Below, in pieces: positions 45,847 through 53,457 of a stretch of 64,000 nucleotides of DNA. The notes beneath the pieces are model-generated. The model saw only the letters and a list, made by a program, of their open reading frames with translations, was not told where the DNA came from and did no database searches. The DNA is taken from positions 1 through 64,000 of the forward strand of contig NZ_CP137642.1 in the NCBI RefSeq assembly GCF_033472595.1, in the 5' to 3' direction. A program made the translations under genes and the position numbers. This DNA is from Methanoculleus receptaculi (GTDB lineage Archaea > Halobacteriota > Methanomicrobia > Methanomicrobiales > Methanoculleaceae). Each line of letters starts with the position of its first letter. Position 1 is the stretch's first letter.

Positions 45847-47428
45847 CAGGTCAGGACACCCCTTCACTGATCCCTTGCTCTTACCCATCATATCACAATC
45901 CCCCTTTTCTGAAAATACGCCCATACAACCGTTAGATCTTTATATAATGAGCGATAAATAGATATTCAGGACATGTCATCATGGAACGTGACGATATTCT
46001 TGCACTGATACAGAACGACCCTGAAGCGATCGTCACGATCATCCAGCGTCTGGAAGAGTTGGTGAAGCAACAGCAGGCCCGGATCGCTGAACTCGAACGA
46101 CGTCTCAACATGAACAGTCAAAACAGCAGTCGTCCCCCATCCACCGATGGCTTCAAACGGCCTCAGAAAGAGCGTAAAAAGACCGGGAAACGTCCGGGTG
46201 GTCAGAAAGGACATGAAGGTCGGACGATTGAATGGTGTGAGACTCCAGACATCATCCAGACACACCGCGCAGATGTCTGTGAAGAATGTGGTGCATCCCT
46301 TGCTCTCGTCCCGGCATCCTCTGTTCAGAAGAGACAGGTTCATGACATTCCCCCCCTCCAGGTAGTTGTTACCGAACATCACGCTGAAACGGTCGTCTGC
46401 CCACACTGTGGTCGGATACATGAAGGGTCATTCCCCGAGGAGGTTCCGGCTTACCTCCAATACGGCTACAATATCCGGGCGTTGATGGTTTATTTCTGCA
46501 TCTACCAGTTGCTTCCGTATGAACGTTCAGCGGAGATCTTCACGGACATCTTTGGGTGTTCCCCGGTCAAGGCAACCCTGATGCAGTCCGTTTCAGCCTG
46601 TGCAGCAAACCTTGACGGTTTTGAAGAAGAGGTGAAACACCTTCTGCAGGGAGCACCTGTTCTGCATGCTGATGAAACCGGATTCCGGGTGAACGGCAAA
46701 CGAGAATGGCTGCATACAGCCAGTACGGATCTCCTCACGCTTTATGGTCATCATCCGAAAAGAGGATCGGCAGCGATGGATGCGATCGGTGTACTTCCCG
46801 CGTTCAAGGGGATCATGGTCCATGATTGCTGGTCGCCATACTTCGGGTATGCATGCGAGCATGCGGTCTGTAATGCCCATATCCTCCGCGATCTCAAAGG
46901 GATATCGGAGAATACCGGCCAGCGTTGGTCTGATGAGATGCATGATCTCCTTCTTGAGATCTACGCCGCTGTTGATGGAGCCCCGGAATCAGCGGGTTCT
47001 CTCACACCTGTTGAGATCGAGGAGTTTCAAAGACGATTTGATCTGATCCTCGAGAACGGGAAGGCAGAGAACCCCTCCTCTCCTCTGCCGGTTCAAGGAG
47101 GGAGACGCAGTCGGAAGAGACGAACTCCTGCTGAGAACCTCATTGACCGGTGTCAGAGATATCGTGTAGAGATCCTCCGGTTCATGACCGATTTCAGGGT
47201 GCCCTTTACGAACAACCTTGCAGAGCGCGATATCAGGATGGTGAAGGTTCAGCAGAAGATCTCAGGGACGTTCAGAAGTGTGGAGGGGGCATCTAACTTC
47301 TGCAGAGTTCGGGGGTATATCTCAACGGTGAGGAAGAATGGAGGGTCGGTCATCACGGCCATCAGGAAGGCATTCGAGGGAGAACCCTTCATGCCAACTG
47401 CGGCTTACAGGTATACCTGACCTGTTAC
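45843..47428 (+). mobile_element. IS66-family insertion sequence, copy 1 (intact)
   Basis: A 1586-bp element with 13-bp terminal inverted repeats: GTAACAGGTCAGG at 45843-45855 and its exact complement at 47416-47428. It is flanked by 8-bp direct repeats GGCGAAAG (45835-45842 and 47429-47436), the duplication length of IS66. It carries a single transposase, without the small accessory genes of some IS66 members. The intact ends and duplication indicate a fairly recent insertion. Confidence 0.92.
45981..47420 (+). CDS. IS66-family transposase
   Basis: A 479-residue DDE transposase. It has an N-terminal coiled coil (LIQNDPEAIVTIIQRLEELV, then leucine-spaced ARIAELERRLNMN), the SSRPPSTDGFKRP linker, the IS66 zinc-finger region (CEECGASLALVP and CPHCGRIHEG), and the catalytic core with HADETGFRV and MVHDCWSPYF. 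The C-terminal region is NNLAERDIRMVKVQQKISG. A TATA-like ATCTTTATATAAT precedes it near 45940. The stop lies inside the right inverted repeat. Confidence 0.93.
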   Translation: MERDDILALIQNDPEAIVTIIQRLEELVKQQQARIAELERRLNMNSQNSSRPPSTDGFKRPQKERKKTGKRPGGQKGHEGRTIEWCETPDIIQTHRADVCEECGASLALVPASSVQKRQVHDIPPLQVVVTEHHAETVVCPHCGRIHEGSFPEEVPAYLQYGYNIRALMVYFCIYQLLPYERSAEIFTDIFGCSPVKATLMQSVSACAANLDGFEEEVKHLLQGAPVLHADETGFRVNGKREWLHTASTDLLTLYGHHPKRGSAAMDAIGVLPAFKGIMVHDCWSPYFGYACEHAVCNAHILRDLKGISENTGQRWSDEMHDLLLEIYAAVDGAPESAGSLTPVEIEEFQRRFDLILENGKAENPSSPLPVQGGRRSRKRRTPAENLIDRCQRYRVEILRFMTDFRVPFTNNLAERDIRMVKVQQKISGTFRSVEGASNFCRVRGYISTVRKNGGSVITAIRKAFEGEPFMPTAAYRYT

Positions 47429-47530
47429 GGCGAAAGAAGGTAAGCCCGTGGTGAGCGGGGCGGCAGTCGAAACCTAACCGCGAGGTTTCCGCCGCGAACC
47501 ATGACCCCCTGACTATTATGACCTCTCAGA

Positions 47531-47809
47531 TCACTCTGGTGCAAGCTCCGGCATGTGACGCCGGATCGCGGCCTCGAGTTCCTCACGGTGGACTAGCCCC
47601 TCCATCCGTTCCCGGACCACATCGTCCTCGATGACCAGGATTGTCGGGGTTACCCGGAGTTTATATGTCCTGATGTACTCCGGGTTCCTCACAGCATCGA
47701 TCTCCTCTATCTCGATCCCGAGCTCCTTCTCCACCTCGCGAAGTATAGGAGTCTGCTCCTCGCAGCCCATGCACCCTTCCTGGTAGAAGCATATCACCCT
47801 TACCGCCAT
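47531..47809 (-). CDS. Thioredoxin-like protein
   Basis: A 92-residue thioredoxin fold: MAVRVICFYQEGCMGCEEQTP has the redox pair CMGC, and VTPTILVIEDD carries the cis-proline. Small thioredoxin-like proteins serve as disulfide reductants in methanogens. ATG 47809 puts the CxxC at the usual distance; a start 18 bp upstream adds nothing conserved. Confidence 0.88.
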   Translation of the reverse strand: MAVRVICFYQEGCMGCEEQTPILREVEKELGIEIEEIDAVRNPEYIRTYKLRVTPTILVIEDDVVRERMEGLVHREELEAAIRRHMPELAPE

Positions 47810-47854
47810 ATATGGAAGTGAGAGCACAGGGATTATAAAAAACTGTGGGATCCC

Positions 47855-48556
47855 CTACCCGGTTATACCGTTTAGCGTGACACTGGCGCTGCCGTAGCGG
47901 TAGATAATGACCAGCGAGTCATCGGTCTTATCGATGACCTGGCCGAAACGCAGCGCCGTGGTCGAATTGGTCTCGCCACCGAGCGGGATCTCCGGGGATG
48001 TCGTCAGACCAAGCGTAATCATATCACCCACAGCAGCCTGTGTGAAGTTGAGGCCGATCCCATCTGCGTCTTCCCGGCTGAGGTTCGTCTCAAGATCGTT
48101 GCCACCATAGGAGAAACTGATGGTCTTTGTCTCACCCTGTCGCATTCCGATAAGCCCGGCGGATATAGCGTTGGTCTCAAAACCAAGCAGACCGAAACCC
48201 GAGAAGCCGGTGATCGGCGGGTATACGACCGGGAGAACGGCAACATTCTCGCCCGATACCTGCGCACCCGCTGTCATCTCCAGGCGCTGTGTCAGGAGGA
48301 GGTCATAATTCCCTTTCCTGTATTCACTCTCAAGGAGAGTCTGATCGGTCGTGATAACCGGGCGCCCGTCCTCGGTAAATATGGTGTAGTCAATCACCGC
48401 TGTATCTCCTACCTGCGCGGCAGGCTTCTTCTCGAGGATCGGAGCCAGGTAGGTTCCCACCATGGCAACCGCAATCAGGACGGCAATCGCCACATACGCC
48501 CATTTCATCCGCCCAGCGCCCCCGTCCTTAGAATTCTTCTGTTGCGTCTTTTTCAT
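47855..48556 (-). CDS. Membrane-anchored FKBP-type peptidyl-prolyl isomerase-like protein
   Basis: About 233 residues. A basic N-terminus (MKKTQQKNSKDGGAGRMK) and one membrane helix (YVAIAVLIAVAMVGTYL) are followed by an extracellular domain. It has AQVGDTAVIDYTIFTEDGRPV, an insert, and ISAGLIGMRQGETKTISF, the strand order and GM-x-G-E turn of SlyD-like FKBPs. An extracytoplasmic folding role is inferred. It is divergent from hsp20. Confidence 0.7.
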   Translation of the reverse strand: MKKTQQKNSKDGGAGRMKWAYVAIAVLIAVAMVGTYLAPILEKKPAAQVGDTAVIDYTIFTEDGRPVITTDQTLLESEYRKGNYDLLLTQRLEMTAGAQVSGENVAVLPVVYPPITGFSGFGLLGFETNAISAGLIGMRQGETKTISFSYGGNDLETNLSREDADGIGLNFTQAAVGDMITLGLTTSPEIPLGGETNSTTALRFGQVIDKTDDSLVIIYRYGSASVTLNGITG

Positions 48557-48620
48557 CAGGAGTACAGTCACCGTCGGGTAAGATAATAATGTTCTGGAGG
48601 GCGTAGTCACACAATAGAAA

Positions 48621-48630
48621 GATTTATATT
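48621..48630. promoter_or_regulatory. Shared TATA region of hsp20 and the FKBP-like gene
   Basis: GATTTATATT on + and AATATAAATC on - each look like a TATA box, so the gap 48557-48711 may hold back-to-back promoters. Downstream on + is CTTAAGGTTAGC (48644-48655), which also occurs upstream of the large toxin-like gene. Confidence 0.45.
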
Positions 48631-48711
48631 CTCATAACACTACCTTAAGGTTAGCCTCGGGTGAACCGACTTTCCGGGGCGATCAGGGTGAATAAATAAG
48701 AGGTGATTAGG

Positions 48712-49185
48712 ATGGCAAGAATCGAGCGTGCACCTTACTACAGGTCGATCTGGCAGGAGTTTGACGATCTCATGGCCGAGATGGAGAACAGGTTCCAGTC
48801 GCTGCTGGGTGGGATCGGCCTTGGCGGTGAGGAGGCTAGAGGGCGTGCCCTGCCGGCGGCCCGCGATCTCCGCGTAGACATCAGGGACCATGAAGACGAG
48901 GTTATTATCGTCGCCGATCTGCCAGGTGTCGAGAAAGAAAACGTAAGTGTCCGTCTGATCGATCCGCGGCACCTGGAGATCACCAGCCGGCGGACGGATG
49001 AAACCGAGGAGGAGAGCCAGGACTTCTTCGTCCGGGAGCGCATTTACGGCCAGATGAGCCGGACGGTGCCGCTTCCTGCCGAGGTGACAGAGGATGGAGC
49101 CAGAGCGTCGTTCAAGAACGGCGTCCTTGAGGTCCGGTTGAAGAAAGTGGCGCGGGAGACCGGGACGTCAATCCCTGTCGATTGA
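48712..49185 (+). CDS. Hsp20/alpha-crystallin small heat-shock protein
   Basis: A 157-residue small heat-shock protein starting MARIERAPYY, placed 6-7 bp after AGGTGAT. The alpha-crystallin domain runs from about 50 (DLRVDIRDHEDEVIIVADLPG) to 145, with the conserved end FKNGVLEVRLKK; the C-terminal IPV is the I-x-V-type oligomerisation motif. It is an ATP-independent holdase. Confidence 0.94.
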   Translation: MARIERAPYYRSIWQEFDDLMAEMENRFQSLLGGIGLGGEEARGRALPAARDLRVDIRDHEDEVIIVADLPGVEKENVSVRLIDPRHLEITSRRTDETEEESQDFFVRERIYGQMSRTVPLPAEVTEDGARASFKNGVLEVRLKKVARETGTSIPVD

Positions 49186-49203
49186 ATAATCTCAATTTTT
49201 ACG

Positions 49204-49575
49204 CCGGCGTGAGCGAGGTTATCAGACGGGTGCGCCGGTCTGGTGAAGGGATGCGGGGGCCGCGCGAGGGATTCATTATCCCGGGGAGAGATGGGGGCGG
49301 TCGACGAAGGATGTTTACTTGGATATGCAGAGACAGGGGCGGGGGATTGTTCCATCCCCTCCCCGTCAGCCCCACCCCGGGGGATGATTCCCTATCGATA
49401 CACTGCGACGGCGGAGATTTCTTCAACCGGTTTCAAGCGAGAAACTCCTCGAAGATCCTTTCTCCACCCCCGGCGGGGTATCCGGGCCAATCGCCAGACA
49501 CTTGCCCGCCCCCCGGGAAGGAGGCTGGGGGAGGCCGCGTGAGTGGCCGGGCGGTGGGGGTTGTCACCGGAAGAG
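49204..49575 (-). repeat. Dispersed GC-rich intergenic repeat, copy D
   Basis: Fills most of the gap 49186-49730. In reverse complement it runs parallel to copy B (9609-9876) over its whole length, including GCAGTGTATCGATAGGGAAT, GGGCGGGCAAGTGTCTGGCG and the CCAGACCGGCGCACCCGTCT end. Base differences between B and D fall on all three codon positions of the longest common frame, so it does not look coding. Confidence 0.8.
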
Positions 49576-49642
49576 ACGCTCACCGGGAGCGGTTCGAGAG
49601 CATCGGTGAACTCGCGCATGCTACCGGGAAGAGGTGGCGAGG

Positions 49643-49650
49643 TTTATATC
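49643..49650 (+). promoter_or_regulatory. TATA box of the CBS-ParB-like gene
   Basis: TTTATATC just outside repeat D; transcription would begin near 49671. This supports a start at 49707 or later and excludes the long upstream frame through the repeat. Confidence 0.5.
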
Positions 49651-49730
49651 GCAGAACTGTTGATCTGGTGGATTCTGAGCATCATCCAGGTATAACCGAA
49701 TGGTTCATGACCGACCAGCGTGAGACTATC

Positions 49731-50522
49731 ATGATGGACAAAAAGAAGGTCAAGGATTACATGACCTACGATGTCGTCACCGTCGAGGCTCAAGGGACGG
49801 TCAAAGACGTCATTGATACAATAAAAAAGACGCATCATGATGGTTTTCCGGTCGTGGAGAACTCAAACAGGGTTGTAGGCTACGTCTCGGCGCGGGACAT
49901 CCTCTTTGCTCATCCCTCAACGCCGCTCGAGCAGGTGATGTCCCGCCACCTCATAGTCGCTGACCCGGAGATGAGCGTGAATGATGCTGCCCGGGTCATC
50001 TTTCGCTCCGGCATCCAGAAACTGCCGGTCCTCAACGAAAAGAACGAACTCATCGGGATCATATCGAACGCAGACGTTATCCGATCCCAGATCGAGCACG
50101 TATCACCGGAGAAAGTCTTCAAACTCATGGAGACTCTCAAGAAACTCTACGGGATTGAACCGATACTGAGGCGCGGTTCGGTCCCGGTCGACGAACTGCT
50201 GCCGACGCAGTCAAAGATCTACGAGGATGAACTCGAAGGGAGGATCTACGAGATCAAGAAGGGGCTTGCCGAACCGCTGATCGTCGTCCGGCGGCCGGGC
50301 CGCTGGATCCTTGTCGACGGGCACCACCGGGCAATAGCAGCGAAAAGGCTCGGCATCAAGAACCTGGATGCCTACATCATTGAGATCCGGGATAACATTG
50401 AACTCGGGATGGAGAGGACGGCCAGGGCGCTCAACCTCAACTCGCTCGACGACATCAAGGTGCTCGATTACGCCCGCCATCCGCTTGTCGCGCTGACCCA
50501 CCGGCAGGTTGGGCACGGGTGA
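49731..50522 (+). CDS. CBS-pair protein with ParB/Srx-like domain
   Basis: About 263 residues. Two CBS domains (about 5-120: DYMTYDVVTVEAQGTVKDVI, VVGYVSARDILFA, VMSRHLIVADPEMSVNDAA, LIGIISNADVIRS) bind adenine nucleotides in other proteins. The C-terminal ParB/sulfiredoxin-like domain has PVDELLPTQSKIYEDELEGR, PLIVVRRPGRWILVDGHHRAIAA and the GHHR nucleotide-binding motif. A regulatory kinase- or CTPase-like role is possible. ATG 49731 is chosen; ATG 49707 and 49734 are alternatives. Confidence 0.82.
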   Translation: MMDKKKVKDYMTYDVVTVEAQGTVKDVIDTIKKTHHDGFPVVENSNRVVGYVSARDILFAHPSTPLEQVMSRHLIVADPEMSVNDAARVIFRSGIQKLPVLNEKNELIGIISNADVIRSQIEHVSPEKVFKLMETLKKLYGIEPILRRGSVPVDELLPTQSKIYEDELEGRIYEIKKGLAEPLIVVRRPGRWILVDGHHRAIAAKRLGIKNLDAYIIEIRDNIELGMERTARALNLNSLDDIKVLDYARHPLVALTHRQVGHG

Positions 50523-50649
50523 GCGCGCCCCTCTTCTCTTTGGAGACTGTCAGGATATTTCAACCGCGAGTTTGGACGCGGTCCCCGTACCCCCCACAAT
50601 CGCCTTTGTGGGGTCACCGCAACCTTCGCCGCGCCCCGGGAGGCCGGAA

Positions 50650-50841
50650 TCAGCGTGGTGAGGGAGAAGTCCGTCCCGATCGGGTCCCCGCGAGATCGTC
50701 GCCTGTGGCACACGGCGCGTAACTGTCTTTCTGGACAGCTCCAGTGTGGCTGTCAGCGGAGGTATTCGGCAGGCCGGCCCGGGGTTCTATTGCGAGTATG
50801 CGGACATATAATTTGAGTTTTTCTTTCAAGTCCTCCCCCAT
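50650..50841 (-). pseudogene. Truncated immunity-like gene (N-terminal remnant)
   Basis: Starts MGEDLKEKLKLYVRILAIEP, close to MKGDLREKLIFSVQIKGTEP of the intact gene at 57223-57708. The similarity ends near 50773 and the frame runs on into unrelated sequence. It begins 6 bp after the stop of the orphan tip at 50848-51120, the same order and tight spacing as the intact pair. The rest of 50523-50650 shows no gene. Confidence 0.65.
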
Positions 50842-50847
50842 GCTACT

Positions 50848-51120
50848 TCACCCGAAAGGATATGCGGTCACAAGATAGCCATTACTTCCAATAATCAGTT
50901 GCAGTGTTTTCCCATAATTGGGTTCTACATAGTGATAAGTTCCAGTGTCACTAACCTTCTGCCCATATTTCGCCCCTTCCATGATGAGTTCTCTTATCTA
51001 ATTCTCATCGCGATATTCCTCACCGAAGACATCAGCGAATTGGTTTGCTGCCTCTAAATCAGGGAAATGATCTCCTCTGATATGCTCGTAAGAACCGGTG
51101 TGTGAGCACCGGAGGCGCGA
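50848..51120 (-). pseudogene. Orphan toxin tip (C-terminal domain remnant) with in-frame TAG
   Basis: Minus-strand translation gives HTGSYEHIRGDHFPD, ANQFADVFGEEYRDEN, a TAG stop at 50998-51000, then IRELIMEGAKYGQKV, TYHYVEPNYGKTLQ and LIIGSNGYLVTAYPFG before TGA. This lines up over about 90 residues with the end of the 1323-residue protein (DFKKVFGPDYEDES, LILDGARYGQKI, YHYVEPTSGKTLR, LIIGSNGYIVTAYPLLV). No start or secretion domains precede it, so it is an orphan tip, now broken by the stop codon. Confidence 0.75.
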
Positions 51121-51238
51121 ACGAGTGTTCCCCTCCCGGCAACCGCGTTTTGGGACAAACTCGTTCTCATTCCCAAGTAATATGTACCCAGAAGTAAGCG
51201 GTTCGATAATTCCTCGGAATATTGGTTTTCACATATTC

Positions 51239-51631
51239 TCATGCGACTTGTTCACAGTTCTTATGGTCTCTATCGTAACCAACCACATCCCTTAGATCCA
51301 CTCTCGATGGACAAATACGTACGAATTCCCCTATTGAAAATGGCCATTTCAAGAGAGGATCAACCATTATATTACCTATTCCGATGTCGACGACCAATTC
51401 TTTATGGTTGTCGTCGATAGCATTGATTCTACCCGAAAAACAATGGCCTCCACTTGTTGGAATACGATGTTCTTCTGGGTTCGGATTTGGAGATATATCA
51501 TAAATCTCATCTGTAATGCTTTCAACCTTTGAAAGAAACATCAACAGAGTTAAAGATACATCTTTTCCAACCCATCCGGGATGGAGTAACATATTCAAAT
51601 CAAAAATATCAATGATTTTCACAATCCGCAC
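51239..51631 (-). CDS. Immunity-protein-like paralogue
   Basis: A 130-residue protein starting at GTG 51631. The stretch FSGRINAID, ELVVDIGIGNIMVDPL and FSIGEFVRICPSRVDLRDV matches LNGRIEEII, AVVDFGLGKILIDIDS and LKAGDYIHVYGRIDLRGI of the gene at 57223-57708. The N-terminal part differs. It stands directly upstream of the orphan tip at 50848-51120, so it may be the immunity gene of a lost toxin tip. Upstream DNA is markedly AT-rich compared with the GC-rich chromosome, a sign of transfer. Confidence 0.6.
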   Translation of the reverse strand: MRIVKIIDIFDLNMLLHPGWVGKDVSLTLLMFLSKVESITDEIYDISPNPNPEEHRIPTSGGHCFSGRINAIDDNHKELVVDIGIGNIMVDPLLKWPFSIGEFVRICPSRVDLRDVVGYDRDHKNCEQVA

Positions 51632-51742
51632 CCTTCTCCCAATTCACATTTAATTATATTTTCATTTAACAATGTACCAACTAGTACAACTATTATTCAA
51701 TTTAAAGATTAATTATAAATATATATTCATTCTATATCCTTC

Positions 51743-52003
51743 ATGCCGAAACAGAGGAAGAATGGCCAGACAAAAATGGATCACCTCTATCCGAAAACCA
51801 AAATGAGTGTCACCGATCCGATCAAGGAGATCAGAAATCTAACCCAAACACCGCATGATTTAGGGATTATACTCTCCAAATCATCCTCATTTTTCCAATC
51901 CCGTCTCTCAAATCGCAAGATCTATATACCTATAATCCCTAATATTATATCATATGGAAGACTGGGTTCGTGCCTGGCTGGAAGAGCAGCGCCGGAAGGG
52001 TGA
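51743..52003 (+). CDS. Doubtful small open frame in AT-rich DNA
   Basis: 86 codons starting MPKQRKNGQTKMDHLYPKTK, basic at first. TATA-like AATTATAAATATATA (about 51710-51724) would place transcription at the ATG. It runs into the start of a transposase gene in another frame, so at best it is a gene cut by that element. Nothing recognised. The AT-rich gap 51632-51742 holds no other feature. Confidence 0.2.
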   Translation: MPKQRKNGQTKMDHLYPKTKMSVTDPIKEIRNLTQTPHDLGIILSKSSSFFQSRLSNRKIYIPIIPNIISYGRLGSCLAGRAAPEG

Positions 52004-53400
52004 GAAGTGCCTGGAGATCAAATAGATCAAATACATCCAGAACAAACCCTACGTCTACCGCTCAACGAGTGTCTACGACAAGACCACCAAATCGCCGAAG
52101 AAGGTGAGCACGTATCTTGGCCGTCTCACAAAAGAAGCTGGTCTCATCCCGAAAGGATCGCGTGGTAGCCGTCACCTCCATTCTTTCAGGACGGTCAGGG
52201 AGTATGGGAACGCCGCCCTCATGACAGAGGAGTTCACTGACCTGTTACCGGTTCTCCAGGACGCTTTCCCGGACTACTGGCAGGAACTCGTTGTACTGAC
52301 ATTCACCCGGGTCACCGGTTACACACCGCTCTCGCGGGTTGCGGATGCCTGGGAGAAACTCGACAACATCCTTGATATCAAACCTGACTGTGACCCAAGA
52401 ACGCTCTCCCGGGTACTAACAGCGGTCGGCGGTGACCGCACCGCTCAACAGATGGTCTTCCAGCATCTCTCCTCACGTGCACAGCACCTCGTCTATGACC
52501 TCTCATTTGTCTTCTCCTGCTCCGATACCGTGAACCTGGCCGAGTTCGGCTACAACGCCGATGATATCTGGCTCCCGCAGGTCAACATCGCGCTCTTCAG
52601 CGCGACCGATACAGGACTTCCTGTGATGATCCGGGGCCTGCCAGGCTCGGTCCTGGATGTCGCCACGCTTGTCCGGTCCCTCGCCGAGATCGATGCCCCT
52701 GACGCGACCCTCGTTCTCGATAGGGGTTTCGTCTCGGAGGCAAACGAGAACCTGCTGCGAGAGTCAGGACTCCAGTTCGTCCTCCCCCAGCGCCGCAACA
52801 GCACCCGGTATGAGACCCGGATCCACCTCACCGACCACTTCTTCTACCACAAACGGCTGATCCATGCGGGGAAACGTGAGGTGGACGGGGTGACGCTCTA
52901 CCTCTATGAGGATGTCGATCTGGTGGCGGAGGAGGAGAAGACGCTCTACCGGTTGCTGGAAGAGGGGGTGATCGACCGAGAGACGCTGAATAAGCGACTG
53001 AAGCGCGCCGGCCGGATCCTGATCGTCTCCTCCCTCGCGGCAGAACCCCGGGAGGTCTACGACCTCTACAAGTCCAGAAGCCTGGTGGAAGAACATAATG
53101 CTTGTGTTCAAGAGTTTAATCCAGGCGGATAAACTATACCTCCGCGATGCAACGGCGGTCTTTGGCCACGTCTTTGTGGGGTTCCTGTGTCTCTACCTCT
53201 ACTGCAAGATCCTGAATAGGATCAAGAAAGCGGGAATGACCGCTCATCTCTCACCGCATGGTCTCCTCCTGAAACTTTCAAAGGTGTATGCAGTGAGGAG
53301 CGGGGAGGAGAGAGCGATCACCGAGGTGCCAAAGCAGGTACGGAAGATCGCAGAGAGGCTTGAACTGAATATATTCCCTAATATATGAGGAGATTGGGAT
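51894..53400 (+). mobile_element. IS4-type insertion sequence, decayed
   Basis: The left end resembles the left end of the element at 62.3 kb (TTTTCCAATCCCGTCTCTC here, TTTTCCAATCTCGTCCCTC there). At the right, GAGGAGATTGGGA (53387-53399) is roughly the inverted counterpart. Exact ends are not certain and no target duplication was seen. Confidence 0.5.
51954..53388 (+). pseudogene. IS4-type transposase, broken by TAG and a frameshift
   Basis: About 475 codons. From ATG 51954 the frame reads MEDWVRAWLEEQRRKGEK, meets TAG at 52023-52025, continues IKYIQNKPYVYRSTSVYDK, and has catalytic-type segments (LVLDRGFVSEANENLL, VYDLYKSRSLVEEH). Near 53100 the frame shifts: after VEEH the logical continuation FKSLIQADKLYLRDATAVFG lies in another frame and runs to TGA 53386-53388. 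The element cannot make an intact transposase as it stands. Confidence 0.8.
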
Positions 53401-53457
53401 CTAATAGATTGTATACCGGAATCACCCTCTCAAACACAGATAACACCTCTCATTGCA

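Noticed and set aside
49182-49730. N-terminal extension of the CBS-ParB-like gene
   Set aside because: The in-frame extension translates the dispersed repeat and lies upstream of the TATA box; family-like sequence starts only at 49731.
51054-51242. A 62-codon minus-strand frame overlapping the orphan toxin tip
   Set aside because: It is in a different frame from the tip, which has clear similarity to the large protein's end; the frame itself matches nothing.
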